Shown here: piece by piece, positions 46,092 through 54,238 of the stretch
Layout: each line of letters starts with the position of its first letter
Position numbering within the stretch: the stretch's first letter is position 1
Assembly: GCF_014207655.1 (NCBI RefSeq)
Contig: NZ_JACHHJ010000001.1
Span: 1,512,037-1,576,036 of the forward strand
Origin: Geomicrobium halophilum
GTDB lineage: Bacteria; Bacillota; Bacilli; Bacillales; Marinococcaceae
DNA: 64,000 nt
Direction of reading: 5' to 3'
Notes under the pieces: generated by a model
Told to the model about the DNA's origin: nothing
The model's input: only the letters and a program-made list of their open reading frames with translations
Database searches by the model: none
Made by a program: the position numbers and the translations under genes

Positions 46092-47145
46092 CGAGGGTGC
46101 GCCAAAGTGACGCCCCGGTTATAAAAACGTTGTAGCAATTTATTGGGCGCCTGGGAAGCCGGCTGATAATTCAGACCACCCCCGCCCCTTTTTCGTTTCT
46201 CACTTTTTCGATTTTAGTTTTGTTTTCGTTTTCACTTTCGCAATTTCAATTTTATTTTTATTCATACGCGCTCATAAAAAACGTTACAAAATGACATTCT
46301 GTAATATCATCACCACCGACAACCGCCGCCGTTACAGTGTTTACGTACTTCCCCGAAACGATAACGCGGTCACTTTCGATATGCAGGCGCAACCATGCGG
46401 TATAACAACATCGGCCACCTGCGCTACTTCCCGGCTGTTTGCATAAATTTATGTATATTGACGTCAACTAACGCCGGCTAAACGGCTAACGGCGGCTACG
46501 CTTGGCATCACCTAACCCCGTGAGTTGCGAAAGGGCGTCCGCGTCGGGGGTGTCTAGCCGATGGTAAGCGCCACACAACCTAACGCCCATGCGACGGCAA
46601 CGCAACCACGCAAGCGCCCCAACCGCAAGCTAACGCCTGCACTGCGGCCACTGTCGTTGCTGTACGATGCCTGTCGCTTGCTGTGGCGGCTGAATCACGC
46701 TGCTTAACCCGCGCAGTGCTGTACGCTTGTTGCACGCTGCCTGCCGCCCACTGCAACCGGCACACTTAGCGCTGTCAAGTAAATTACCTTGTCACCTATT
46801 GCGGCAAGGTAGTGGCGTGGCTGTGCCGACTTCCTTCCTATTGTATTATATCGTAACAGTACTACGGTAACAACGGCTGTGTAAGCGCAAGTGTGGGTGG
46901 GAAGTGTGGCGGGTATTGTGTGGGCTTTGTACGCAATAGTGGCGGAAAGGTGTGGGCCATTGTCGCGGAATAGTGGTGGCATTGTGTGGCGAATAGTTGC
47001 GGAAAAGGTGTGGGAAATGTGCTGAACTTTGTGGCGAAATAGTGGCGGGCAAGACGCGGAATTTCTGAGGGAAAAAGGTGCGGAATAAGCCTCGAATTTC
47101 TGAGCAAAAAGTTGCCGAATTTTTGGCGCGAATATATGAGAAAAA
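46092..47145. other. 1-kb gene-free region with strand-biased repeats
   Basis: From 46190 to 46260 the plus strand is T/C-rich (TTTTCGTTTTCACTTTCGC). From 46500 to 46760 it is C-rich with recurrent CGCAAC/AACGC words. From 46860 to 47130 it is strongly G/T-rich, with degenerate repeats of TGTGGCG-AATAGTgGCGG and AAAGGTGTGGG. Long open frames on the minus strand are low-complexity and lack ribosome sites. Such skewed, repeat-rich DNA suggests an origin of replication or transfer. Confidence 0.55.
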
Positions 47146-47146
47146 G

Positions 47147-47170
47147 GGGGCGAACTCTTTGGCTCGCCCC
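47147..47170. terminator. terminator of the leftward coiled-coil gene
   Basis: GGGGCGA and TCGCCCC pair in the bases just past the stop of the leftward gene. Confidence 0.6.
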
Positions 47171-47176
47171 TCAGCG

Positions 47177-47827
47177 TTAGTGTACACGGCCGTCCGCAAT
47201 CACATCGCCTGTACGCAAGGCATAGTTCATCTCATGCTCTTGTACGGTATAACGGACGCCGTCTGCGTGCTTGTCGCCGTTATAATTCCAACTCGGCTCG
47301 TGATAGGCGGCACGGGCGCGGCCGACCTGTTCGATTGCATTTTCATTCGTTCGCCGGCCGGTTTCCCCTACGATGTTTTCGCATTCTTTTTTGAAGCTCT
47401 TGTAATCGGCCAGGGCGTGCAAGTAAGCCATTTTCGCGCTCTCAATCGCCTGCATCTTTTGGTCTATACCTTCGCGGAACTTTTCGTCGCTTGCTTCTTT
47501 CGCCACTTGCACGGCTTTGACGGCCGCCTCGCGCTGTTCCGACTGCTTTAAACTACCGCCGCGCTTCTTGCGTTCTTGGGCGCCATTTAAATTTAACTCT
47601 AGCTCGCCCACCTTTTTACGGGACTGGGCTTCTTTCTTTTCGTTCTCGGCGGTCGGGTTTGCTATCGTTTCATCCATTAACCGTTGTAGCTTCGCTTTTT
47701 CCTGCTCTAGCTCTTGCGTCAATTCATCGATCCGTTCGGCTTGCTTGTCCACCGCGTCCGTGCGCGTTTGTGCTAAGTCCTGATATTCTTTAATCGCGTT
47801 TTGTACTGCTTCCGGTAAGTGTTCCAT
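47177..47827 (-). CDS. coiled-coil protein of the element, unknown
   Basis: A 216-residue hydrophilic protein, largely alpha-helical coiled coil (QAERIDELTQELEQEKAKLQ, ENEKKEAQSRKKVGELELNL). The C-terminal 40 residues (YHEPSWNYNGDKHADGVRYT) look globular. AAGGAG precedes the ATG. It follows the 160-residue unknown gene by 13 bases in a leftward operon. No family recognised; the architecture is compatible with a structural or DNA-condensing partner, which is guesswork. Confidence 0.75.
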   Translation of the reverse strand: MEHLPEAVQNAIKEYQDLAQTRTDAVDKQAERIDELTQELEQEKAKLQRLMDETIANPTAENEKKEAQSRKKVGELELNLNGAQERKKRGGSLKQSEQREAAVKAVQVAKEASDEKFREGIDQKMQAIESAKMAYLHALADYKSFKKECENIVGETGRRTNENAIEQVGRARAAYHEPSWNYNGDKHADGVRYTVQEHEMNYALRTGDVIADGRVH

Positions 47828-47840
47828 TATATCTTGCTCC

Positions 47841-48323
47841 TTAGCGTAAAATTTTATTAGGTTTTGCTATTTGCCAGTAGCCTAGTTTAATGCGGCCGGT
47901 GATCGTCCTTAATCGTTCTAATTCGTCCGCCGCGTCATCGGTCACGGCGACCTCGACCGGCTGTAAGTCATCATCGCTGCTCATCGCCGCGAGCTTATAC
48001 AAATCAAAACGGTTAAACTTGCGCATTGCCTGTTCGTGTAGCTCCGGGTGGGCTGGCTTCTCAACACCGGCAAGCCCGAAGCCTACGGCGTCAATAACCG
48101 CCCGATCCATAAATACCGTTAGCTGCACCACGCCTGGCTGCTTCGCCGCCCTGCGCAATGCCCGCGTCAGCCCAACGTAGCAAGCGCGGCTGGCATCGCC
48201 CCTTTTGCTGCCCGGCGCAATGTATATGCCGTTGTCCTTGACGCCCTCGTACGTTGTGAGCGCCCAAGACAGGGCGCCGTTGCGGTCGTCCTGAGCGTAT
48301 GATATGTATAAGTGGTAATTCAT
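47841..48323 (-). CDS. unknown protein of the element, 160 residues
   Basis: An N-terminal mixed alpha/beta region (MNYHLYISYAQDDRNGALSW, GDASRACYVGLTRALRRAAK, VVQLTVFMDRAVIDAVGFG) resembles an RNase H-like fold only loosely. The C-terminal third is helical. Its ATG overlaps the stop of the preceding 42-residue gene in an ATGA junction. Function unknown. Confidence 0.75.
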   Translation of the reverse strand: MNYHLYISYAQDDRNGALSWALTTYEGVKDNGIYIAPGSKRGDASRACYVGLTRALRRAAKQPGVVQLTVFMDRAVIDAVGFGLAGVEKPAHPELHEQAMRKFNRFDLYKLAAMSSDDDLQPVEVAVTDDAADELERLRTITGRIKLGYWQIAKPNKILR

Positions 48324-48448
48324 TCGCGTTCGTCGCCCTCGGCCGGCGTTATTTGCTTTAGTTCGTTGGACAATCGCAACACCTCACCAAAATCTTTTTT
48401 CTCTTGCGCCTTTTTTAGTTCTTGTAATTTTTCGTTATATTCCGTCAT
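48320..48448 (-). CDS. 42-residue helical protein of the element
   Basis: MTEYNEKLQELKKAQEKKDF, then GEVLRLSNELKQITPAEGDERE: a short charged amphipathic protein. AAAGGAGA is seven bases upstream, and the stop overlaps the next start (ATGA), strong signs of a real gene in this operon. Confidence 0.75.
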   Translation of the reverse strand: MTEYNEKLQELKKAQEKKDFGEVLRLSNELKQITPAEGDERE

Positions 48449-48449
48449 T

Positions 48450-48635
48450 TTATCGTCTCCTTTGTTTTGGCGCTTGGTTAGCCCACGGCTTATGTGCAAA
48501 AAATACGCATTGCAACGGCTTGGCTGGGCGCTTTAAATGCGCAAAGTCATCGTCTGTCTGTACAAAATGGTGCAGCCAGCCCGCGTACACGTCGTCAGGC
48601 TTTGTTGCGTCTTTAACTCGCTCCTTTACGTCCAT
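48450..48635 (-). CDS. 61-residue protein of the element, unknown
   Basis: MDVKERVKDATKPDDVYAGW, then LHHFVQTDDDFAHLKRPAKP, with a basic C-terminus. AAGGAGGCG precedes the ATG, and the next gene's ribosome site follows its end. No family recognised. Confidence 0.65.
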   Translation of the reverse strand: MDVKERVKDATKPDDVYAGWLHHFVQTDDDFAHLKRPAKPLQCVFFAHKPWANQAPKQRRR

Positions 48636-48841
48636 GTAATCGCCTCCTTGTCGGCTGTGTCCGTAAACCCTAGCTCGTAGGCGCGTTGCCGTGCAGCCGT
48701 CTCCGCGTACTCGGCGGCTTTGTCCTTACCTACGTGGTACTGTTTCGTTATTTGTTCGACCATTTCGCCGGGTTCGGCGGCGTCCCGGATCGTCGCGGTT
48801 GCTTCTTGCCAGCCGGGCGCCGTACCCTCGCGCATCTTCAC
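48626..48841 (-). CDS. 71-residue protein of the element, unknown
   Basis: MKMREGTAPGWQEATATIRD followed by a helical second half (MVEQITKQYHVGKDKAAEYA). It overlaps the next gene start by 10 bases. The start is uncertain: a GTG at 48841 and an ATG at 48835 both lack a clear ribosome site. Confidence 0.55.
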   Translation of the reverse strand: MKMREGTAPGWQEATATIRDAAEPGEMVEQITKQYHVGKDKAAEYAETAARQRAYELGFTDTADKEAITWT

Positions 48842-49016
48842 GTCAATAAGCGATCAGTGTCGGCGCTTTGTGGGCGGGCGCGTGGGCATATCGGGATATG
48901 TGGCCGAGCCGTCCGGCCAGTCTGTGCGTACTTGTTGTTCTTGTAAGCTATTAAATGCGTACGTTCGTTCTATCGTGTTCACTCCGAAATTACTCAAGTT
49001 TAACGCCCTCCGTTTA

Positions 49017-49126
49017 TTGACCGTTAGAAATGCAGAAATCGGGGTTTATGATGTATAGGTCATCTAACACAAAAATAGGCGCTAAAACCCCCGATTTTAC
49101 GGGGTTTTTGAGGCTCTAACGGTCAA
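49017..49126. repeat. large nested inverted repeat
   Basis: The outer arms TTGACCGTTAGA (49017-49028) and TCTAACGGTCAA (49115-49126) are perfectly complementary. Inside, AAATCGGGGTTT (49037-49048) faces AAACCCCCGATTT (49086-49098). The rightmost bases overlap the stop of the Cys-rich gene. A simple terminator (AAACCCC...GGGGTTTTT) is embedded. The whole could fold into a long cruciform or stem, as seen at transfer or replication origins. Confidence 0.75.
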
Positions 49127-49524
49127 ATGTTAGCCGCCTTTTTCCGCGCCCACTCTTTCGCTTGCTCTCGTTTCACTTTCGCCTTGCATTCGTCGCAGTA
49201 TTTCTGGCGGTTACTCCGGCGGACAAATTGCCGTTTACACTCGGCACAATCCGCCCGGTCAGCCGCCGACGACTTGGCCGGCTTTAACGGGTAATCGTCC
49301 GGGAAGTAGCTTAATAGCTCGTCATTTAACGCCGGGTCTGCAGGGGCGACCGATTGCATAAAGTAGGGACAAACGTTAGCTGCCGGCCGGTCGACGTCGA
49401 ACGCAAATATGCACCTTTCGTGGGGTGTTATTAGGCAACCGTCACGGCCGGTGTGGTTCGCGCAAGTTTGGGCGGCGTGTTTATGTAAGCGTTTCTGTAA
49501 GCTATTTACCTTGCGTTGGTTCAT
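49123..49524 (-). CDS. Cys-rich protein with VLP-like N-terminus and C-terminal zinc ribbon
   Basis: A 133-residue protein. Residues 1-65 (RLHKHAAQTCANHTGRDGCL, ERCIFAF, VCPYFMQSV) have the Cys spacing of Cys-rich VLP domain proteins, common on integrative elements of Firmicutes. Residues 90-125 (CAECKRQFVRRSNRQKYCDE, CKAKVKREQAKEW) form a CxxC...CxxC zinc ribbon with a basic helix. Probably DNA- or protein-binding. Its start overlaps the HNH gene end. Confidence 0.7.
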   Translation of the reverse strand: MNQRKVNSLQKRLHKHAAQTCANHTGRDGCLITPHERCIFAFDVDRPAANVCPYFMQSVAPADPALNDELLSYFPDDYPLKPAKSSAADRADCAECKRQFVRRSNRQKYCDECKAKVKREQAKEWARKKAANI

Positions 49525-50077
49525 CGGCGCCGTTCACCGCCCCTAGCATCGCCTCATATTCAGGTCCTAACGCTTCCGCCCATTGATCTATAAAGGCGCG
49601 GAATAATTCGGGCGTAAATTCGTCCGAATGTTCGTAAAAATCTACCAAGTTACGTGTCCCCTTTTTAGCGTTGCAGCTATGGCAAGCAAGCGCCACATTT
49701 CCTTTGCTGTTTATGCCGGTTGTTATATTTTTATTGGGCACTATATGGTCGAGTCCGAAGCGTTCGCCGTCCGTTCGCGCCTTGCCACAGTAAGCGCAGT
49801 TAGGCCGGCTCACGACGTCTAAGTATTGGTTAAACGTGAGAGCGTCAAGGTTTCCGGCCGCCTTTGCGCGGCGCTTGTGCTTCATAAAGTAAACGCGGTG
49901 GTAGGTTCCGTTGGCTTTCTCGCGGGCGTTTCGGCAAGGGCGGCATTCCCCTATAATGCCGTTCTTTGCGCGTTTGTCCCGCCTAAATTCGCTGGTGGCT
50001 TTCGTCTGGCCGCATAGTTTGCAAGTTTCCATTTCTGGCGCTGCTGTTGCCGTCGTCGTCGCTGCTGTCGTCGTCAT
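49502..50077 (-). CDS. HNH endonuclease-like protein
   Basis: A 191-residue protein with an N-terminal zinc finger (CKLCGQTKATSEFRRDKRAK, then CRPCRN) and a C-terminal HNH domain: CAYCGKARTDGERFGLDHIV, PNKNITTGINSKGNVALACH and SCNAKKG, with the metal and catalytic His/Asn. HNH proteins on mobile elements cut DNA for packaging, defence or homing. No terminase genes are adjacent, so homing or a stand-alone role is more likely. The Thr/Ala-rich N-terminus is odd. AAAGGAG precedes the ATG. Confidence 0.85.
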   Translation of the reverse strand: MTTTAATTTATAAPEMETCKLCGQTKATSEFRRDKRAKNGIIGECRPCRNAREKANGTYHRVYFMKHKRRAKAAGNLDALTFNQYLDVVSRPNCAYCGKARTDGERFGLDHIVPNKNITTGINSKGNVALACHSCNAKKGTRNLVDFYEHSDEFTPELFRAFIDQWAEALGPEYEAMLGAVNGADEPTQGK

Positions 50078-50100
50078 CGTTTTTCTAGCTCCTTTATTCG

Positions 50101-50241
50101 TTAGTTTAATTTCGCTTGGATTAGCTTCGTCGTAGCTTGGATTTCCGCGTGTACCCGCACGCCTGACTTGCTCACGTCTGCCAACGTCTGTAGATAGTCG
50201 ATAAGTAGCCGGACTTCTTCGCGCTGCTGCTCGTCTGTCAT
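50101..50241 (-). CDS. 46-residue helical protein of the element
   Basis: MTDEQQREEVRLLIDYLQTL, then ADVSKSGVRVHAEIQATTKL: two amphipathic helices. GAGGTGGTG precedes the ATG. It lies between the HTH gene and the HNH gene in the same leftward unit. Confidence 0.65.
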   Translation of the reverse strand: MTDEQQREEVRLLIDYLQTLADVSKSGVRVHAEIQATTKLIQAKLN

Positions 50242-50307
50242 CGTTTCACCACCTCGGTTAATTTTACAGAATATTATGATTTAATAATACAGAAAGAGCG
50301 CCGGCTG

Positions 50308-50523
50308 TTAGTCTGCGAGCTTGCGGGCGCGCTCCATCGTTTCGACGTAGTGGTCGTTTAGTTCGTAGTGTTTCGAAATGCCGATACGCACGCGGTCGCT
50401 TACCGGCTTGTGGCCGGCCTCCATCCGCGATATGTACGGCACGCTAACGCCTAGTTGGGCGGCAAGCTCGGCTTGCGTGACTTCTAAGTACATGCGGATT
50501 TCTTTCAGCTGTTTTGCAGTCAT
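50308..50523 (-). CDS. XRE-family HTH regulator
   Basis: A 71-residue Cro/CI-type protein with the helix-turn-helix QAELAAQLGVSVPYISRMEA and a short C-terminal helix. AAGGAGGC lies directly upstream. One of four XRE-like proteins of the element; the others are at 43549, 53431 and 55203. Confidence 0.88.
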   Translation of the reverse strand: MTAKQLKEIRMYLEVTQAELAAQLGVSVPYISRMEAGHKPVSDRVRIGISKHYELNDHYVETMERARKLAD

Positions 50524-50620
50524 ATTTTCGTTGCCTCCTTTATCGTAAGTTTACTTTAACTTCAAATAAATTATGGGCGCTTATAACGCCTTTCTACCCT
50601 ATAAAGGGATTTTTCCACGG

Positions 50621-51355
50621 CTACGGAGCATAATTTTCAATATTTTCTGATATAAATTCAGAATCTTTTTTGTTGCGCTCTTTCTGATCCTCCGTAATCG
50701 TTCTATAGGCATAAACAGGCAAGTACGTACCGTTCTCATAAATTTGAGCAGTTCTTTCGTATTCTCGCTGGGCGTCTCTCGCTGCAACGCGACAAGCATT
50801 TGTACAATATCGGCTGTCCTTGCGCTTGGACCAACCGGGAACAACGCAATTAGTGCTGTCGACCGGGTATATGTTGCGGCAAAACCGGTGCTGGCATCTT
50901 CGCCACTTTTTTCGTTCTGCTCGGTATTCTTCGCGGTCAAAGTCACGTAACCGATGGGCAAGGTCAATGATCGTAAATTCTTCGCGTTCTATGTGCCATT
51001 TTTCCAGCCGCCTCCATTCGGCCGCGCTCCGGGTGCGCGCCTGCTCCGCCTCGTATTGCCTCATAAGCTGTTCAGCATTGAACGCAAGCAAGTTCCCAGC
51101 GCCTTCGATCGTGCTGATCGGCGCCTTATGATCGGGCATGTTCGTTTTCGCGGTCAAGTCGTCGCTTTCATGGTCGTGTCGTTCCATGTGCGGCCGGTCG
51201 GCTGCCGTTAGCCATTCGTCAAGGTCGGCCACTAGGTGGCTATACCGGGCTTGTGTGGCGCTTAGTGTTTCGTTGCCGGCGGCGTGTTTGTGCTGTTCGT
51301 GGATTGCGTAAATGTCCTTCGGTGCTGCTGGCTGCGCTGCTGTCGTCGTCGTCAT
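50621..51355 (-). CDS. zinc-binding protein of the element, unknown
   Basis: A 244-residue hydrophilic protein with long charged helices (AEWRRLEKWHIEREEFTIID, REEYRAERKKWRRCQ) and a Cys/His cluster CQHRFCRNIYPVDSTNC...RYCTNACRVAARDAQREYE that looks like a treble-clef finger. The ATG at 51355 has AAGGAGAG nine bases upstream; an ATG eight codons earlier is less likely. A DNA-binding role is likely but the family is not recognised. Confidence 0.7.
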   Translation of the reverse strand: MTTTTAAQPAAPKDIYAIHEQHKHAAGNETLSATQARYSHLVADLDEWLTAADRPHMERHDHESDDLTAKTNMPDHKAPISTIEGAGNLLAFNAEQLMRQYEAEQARTRSAAEWRRLEKWHIEREEFTIIDLAHRLRDFDREEYRAERKKWRRCQHRFCRNIYPVDSTNCVVPGWSKRKDSRYCTNACRVAARDAQREYERTAQIYENGTYLPVYAYRTITEDQKERNKKDSEFISENIENYAP

Positions 51356-51425
51356 CTTTCGCCTCTCTCCTTCGTTCATCCATTCGTGAGAAAAGCGCCG
51401 GGCTGGGCGGATTACCCGGCGGCTG

Positions 51426-51752
51426 TTAGTCTCTCCATATGTCGCGGTAATTTCCCGGTTGTCCTGCGTTAACTTGCCGTATCTCTGACTTCACCTGTCC
51501 TTTGTGAAACTGCTCTTGACGCTCGAATGTATCGCCGGTTTCGCTTTGGTACTCCGTAACAATGGACGTTCCGCGGCCTGTTGGTGCTTCGCCGTGAGCA
51601 ACTTTCAGCCCGTTCGCATCAATTGTGTAAATCGTGCCGCCGGCGTTTACGGTCAATTTCGTTAGATGCAACTGGTCTTCGTGTGGTTGGTTTAGCTCCT
51701 CGCAAACATCGTTAAATGATACGTATTTTTCGCGGTTGCTAATGTCTTTCAC
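51426..51752 (-). CDS. 108-residue protein of the element, unknown
   Basis: A predicted beta-rich core (LTKLTVNAGGTIYTIDANGL, TSIVTEYQSETGDTFERQEQ) preceded by a helical N-terminus. It starts at GTG with AAAGGGGCG upstream. It follows the putative replication initiator in the leftward unit. No family recognised. Confidence 0.65.
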   Translation of the reverse strand: MKDISNREKYVSFNDVCEELNQPHEDQLHLTKLTVNAGGTIYTIDANGLKVAHGEAPTGRGTSIVTEYQSETGDTFERQEQFHKGQVKSEIRQVNAGQPGNYRDIWRD

Positions 51753-51874
51753 CGTTTAATCGCCCCTTTTTCGTAGATATGGTTCTTTTTGTGCCGGTTT
51801 TATAATCGGATTAATCCGCGTGGTGGCGGCGTTTATGGCGCTTTTTTCGGTTTCTACCTCTCAGGGCGGCCTTA

Positions 51875-52816
51875 TTAATTTGATTCGTTAAACAAGGCGC
51901 TGATTGACTCTAATGCTTCGCTGTTCCCTCCGAACATCACCTTGGGATTTACGATAATTTTACGTTTTCTTACGTCCTTGTCGTCCTCGACAAACTGGAA
52001 TACAGGCCGGCCGTTAACGCGGATGCCTCGCAATGCTTGTCTTAATTTTTTGGGGTCGCCATAGCCAAGAAACTCCGCAAGTGTGCCAAGTGACAACGGC
52101 GTCACGTCGTCCGTGTAATTTTCCGATGGATTTGCGCAAAGAATGTTATATCTAAAATGAACAAACGGCAGCACGGCATAAACTAAACCTAACTGCTTTC
52201 GGCTTTTGCCGGTAAATTTCTTATTCAAGTCGCGGATGGTCTGCCGATAAATTCGGATGCTTTTCATGTCGCCGGCAAACGGCTTAATAGTATCCAAGTC
52301 TCCGCGGAAAAAGTACATAGGGTTGATTGCTAACTTTTCGCCATCTTCATTTTCTTCGATGATTTCGTTTGATATTAATTTTCCGTAAAACTGTCTGAAC
52401 GTTCTTTCCGCAATATTCAACAACTCAACCAGCCCCTTTTTACTAATATATCGCCCGTTATCGTGACGTAAGTAACAAAACACGTTTCCGTCAACCGGAT
52501 AAGCTGCATATGTACCGACAACCATTAATAGTGCGTATTCTGCTTGCGTTAAGTTTTCCAGGCGCTCGCCTACGTGCTGGCCTTCCTCGCAAAGAGCGAG
52601 AACAAAACCGCCGTTTTCTTTGTGGTGCTGCCGTAGTTCAGAAAACTTGTCGTATGATTGTTTTTGATTATACGGAACGACCGGCGCCGGTTTGTAGTTT
52701 TGGATAATCTCGCCCGTTTCCGTATTCACAACTTGGTATTTCGATTCCTTTTCAATTAATCGCCTTCGAGCTTCCGGGTTCAACTTCTTGAAGAAAATAC
52801 TGTCATCGTTTCTCAT
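51875..52816 (-). CDS. putative replication initiation protein (winged-helix)
   Basis: A 313-residue protein with winged-helix-like segments: LTQAEYALLMVVGTYAAYPV, then YISKKGLVELLNIAERTFRQ with FYGKLISNEIIEE, and a later LSLGTLAEFLGYGDPKKLRQ. Two tandem winged helices are typical of initiators of small Firmicute plasmids. The DNA directly upstream carries two 24-bp direct repeats and a long inverted repeat, as expected for an initiator with its own origin. AAAGGAATG precedes the ATG. Alternative: a regulator of the element. Assignment is by architecture and context. Confidence 0.55.
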   Translation of the reverse strand: MRNDDSIFFKKLNPEARRRLIEKESKYQVVNTETGEIIQNYKPAPVVPYNQKQSYDKFSELRQHHKENGGFVLALCEEGQHVGERLENLTQAEYALLMVVGTYAAYPVDGNVFCYLRHDNGRYISKKGLVELLNIAERTFRQFYGKLISNEIIEENEDGEKLAINPMYFFRGDLDTIKPFAGDMKSIRIYRQTIRDLNKKFTGKSRKQLGLVYAVLPFVHFRYNILCANPSENYTDDVTPLSLGTLAEFLGYGDPKKLRQALRGIRVNGRPVFQFVEDDKDVRKRKIIVNPKVMFGGNSEALESISALFNESN

Positions 52817-52845
52817 TTTTCATTCCTTTCTACTTTAGCGCGATA

Positions 52846-52901
52846 AAATAGGGTGCATTTTGTGCCGCTTTTGGGGCAAATAGGGTGCATTTTGTGCCGC
52901 T
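52846..52901. repeat. two 24-bp direct repeats upstream of the rep-like gene
   Basis: Two exact copies containing GGGTGCATTTTGTGCCGCT begin at 52846 and 52878. Their 32-bp step is close to three helical turns, so bound proteins would be on one face. Iteron- or operator-like. Confidence 0.85.
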
Positions 52902-52930
52902 CAAGTTTTGCGCTAAAAAGCATGCTCATC

Positions 52931-52985
52931 ACTACATATAGGGGTTTATCGCCTTTTTTCTCCGTTTTTCACCCCAATATGTAGT
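52931..52985. repeat. 15-bp inverted repeat upstream of the rep-like gene
   Basis: ACTACATATAGGGGT (52931-52945) and ACCCCAATATGTAGT (52971-52985) are complementary in 14 of 15 positions with a 25-base pyrimidine-rich spacer. Confidence 0.85.
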
Positions 52986-53102
52986 TTTTTGTGTTGCTCT
53001 GCTCAGTTCTACTCCTCTTATATCAGTCGTGTTTTTGGAATTAAAAACCCTTTCGCAAACTAGATATAATGGATATATAAGCGTTATAGATACTCGTAAT
53101 AT

Positions 53103-53369
53103 GTTAGCCAAGGCTCGTAAGAGCCGCAGGCAATGTTTTGACTTTCGGAATTAACGCCGATTGTTTACAATCAACGCAATAATTCCCCGTTACTATGGCG
53201 CCTTAATTAACGATACTAAAAACCAAGTCAGTCGTGAGCAAGCTCACTCCTTCCTGCTGCCCACTTGCGTGGCCAGCTATTGTACCTGATGCAATACTAT
53301 ATACATACATACTTGCGATGGAGTAAGTTAGCCAAGGCTCGTAAGAGCCGCAGGCAATGTTTTGACTTT
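53103..53369. repeat. two 43-bp direct repeats with internal hairpins
   Basis: Exact copies at 53103-53145 and 53327-53369, each containing the hairpin GGCTCGTAAGAGCC followed by GCAGGCAATGTTTTGACTTT. Between them lie further palindromes (GATTGTTTACAATC, GTGAGCAAGCTCAC). The 614-base gap 52817-53430 has no gene and is the best candidate origin of the element. Confidence 0.85.
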
Positions 53370-53430
53370 GAATTTATAACGGAATAATAACGCTTAGTAA
53401 AAATGCACACATTTCCTATTAAAGTCTCTA

Positions 53431-53733
53431 TTAGTAAATATGTTCACTTTTTGCGCTATCTCCGTATCGTGACCCGTTCGACTTTTGCGCGACCGCCTTC
53501 AATCGCTCAATGGCCTCGTAAGTTTTAGTAATTTCTTTGAGCTTGGCCGACGTTAAGTCGAGTTCTTGCGTAATCTTGCTCGCTACTCTCGCCGACATTG
53601 GCCGGCGGCCGCATTCGATCATTGATATTGCTGCGTTTGATACACCCACCTTTTGCGCAAGTTCTTCCTGCGTGATTCCGTAGGCTTCGCGGACTTGTTT
53701 CAGTTGCTCAGCCGTCATTGTTGTGATTTCCAT
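53431..53733 (-). CDS. XRE-family HTH regulator with helical tail
   Basis: A 100-residue protein with the helix-turn-helix TQEELAQKVGVSNAAISMIE at residues 20-40 and a C-terminal helix that may dimerise. AAGGGGGC precedes the ATG. It lies directly beside the repeat-rich gap, suggesting control of the rep-like gene. Confidence 0.88.
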   Translation of the reverse strand: MEITTMTAEQLKQVREAYGITQEELAQKVGVSNAAISMIECGRRPMSARVASKITQELDLTSAKLKEITKTYEAIERLKAVAQKSNGSRYGDSAKSEHIY

Positions 53734-54238
53734 TTTCTTGCCCCCTTAAAGTTCGTATGTTTAGCACACTATCCGCTAAATAAAAAATGCCCCGGCGGTG
53801 CCGGTTAACTCTCTCACTGTATCTGGGTAACTGAGGCGGTATTTTACGCCCCCTTAATCCGCGATTTACACGATTTTTCACAATTAGGCGATACCCCGCA
53901 CGCCCTCACTGTATATGGCAGCGTTTTCCGGTATTTTATAACACCGGCCGCCTTTATATTTCTCACCCTTCCAGATACGTTTTCACCTAAATTACAACCC
54001 TTCCGCAAAAATTCCTTACGTTTCCCAATTCGATTTTTTACGGGTTGTGCCGAATTTTTCACCTCTACTTCTAATACGGATATTGCCGGCCGTTTTGGGA
54101 CAAGTTTCCGCCTCACACCGGCCGGCGTCGACTTTTTCGCCCCTCACTATAGTTACAATTACCAAAAAACGGGAATTTTACGGTTTCAGCTGAAATTTTC
54201 CGCCCTCATATTGTTCTTACACCAGCCGGCGCCGATTT
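53734..54238. other. gene-free region with recurring short motifs
   Basis: No supported gene. CTCACTGTAT or close variants recur near 53813, 53904, 54138 and 54209 (CGCCCTCACTATAG-like), and CGATTTTTACG-like words recur throughout. The plus strand is pyrimidine-rich. Possibly repeated binding sites or remnants of a duplicated leader. Confidence 0.4.

Noticed and set aside
46846..47199. 117-codon minus-strand frame in the gene-free region
   Set aside because: Low complexity, rich in His, Pro, Thr and Arg, no ribosome site, and its composition follows the G/T-rich repeat tract.
53844..54116. 90-codon basic minus-strand frame
   Set aside because: No ribosome site and its codons follow the local repeat words rather than a protein pattern.
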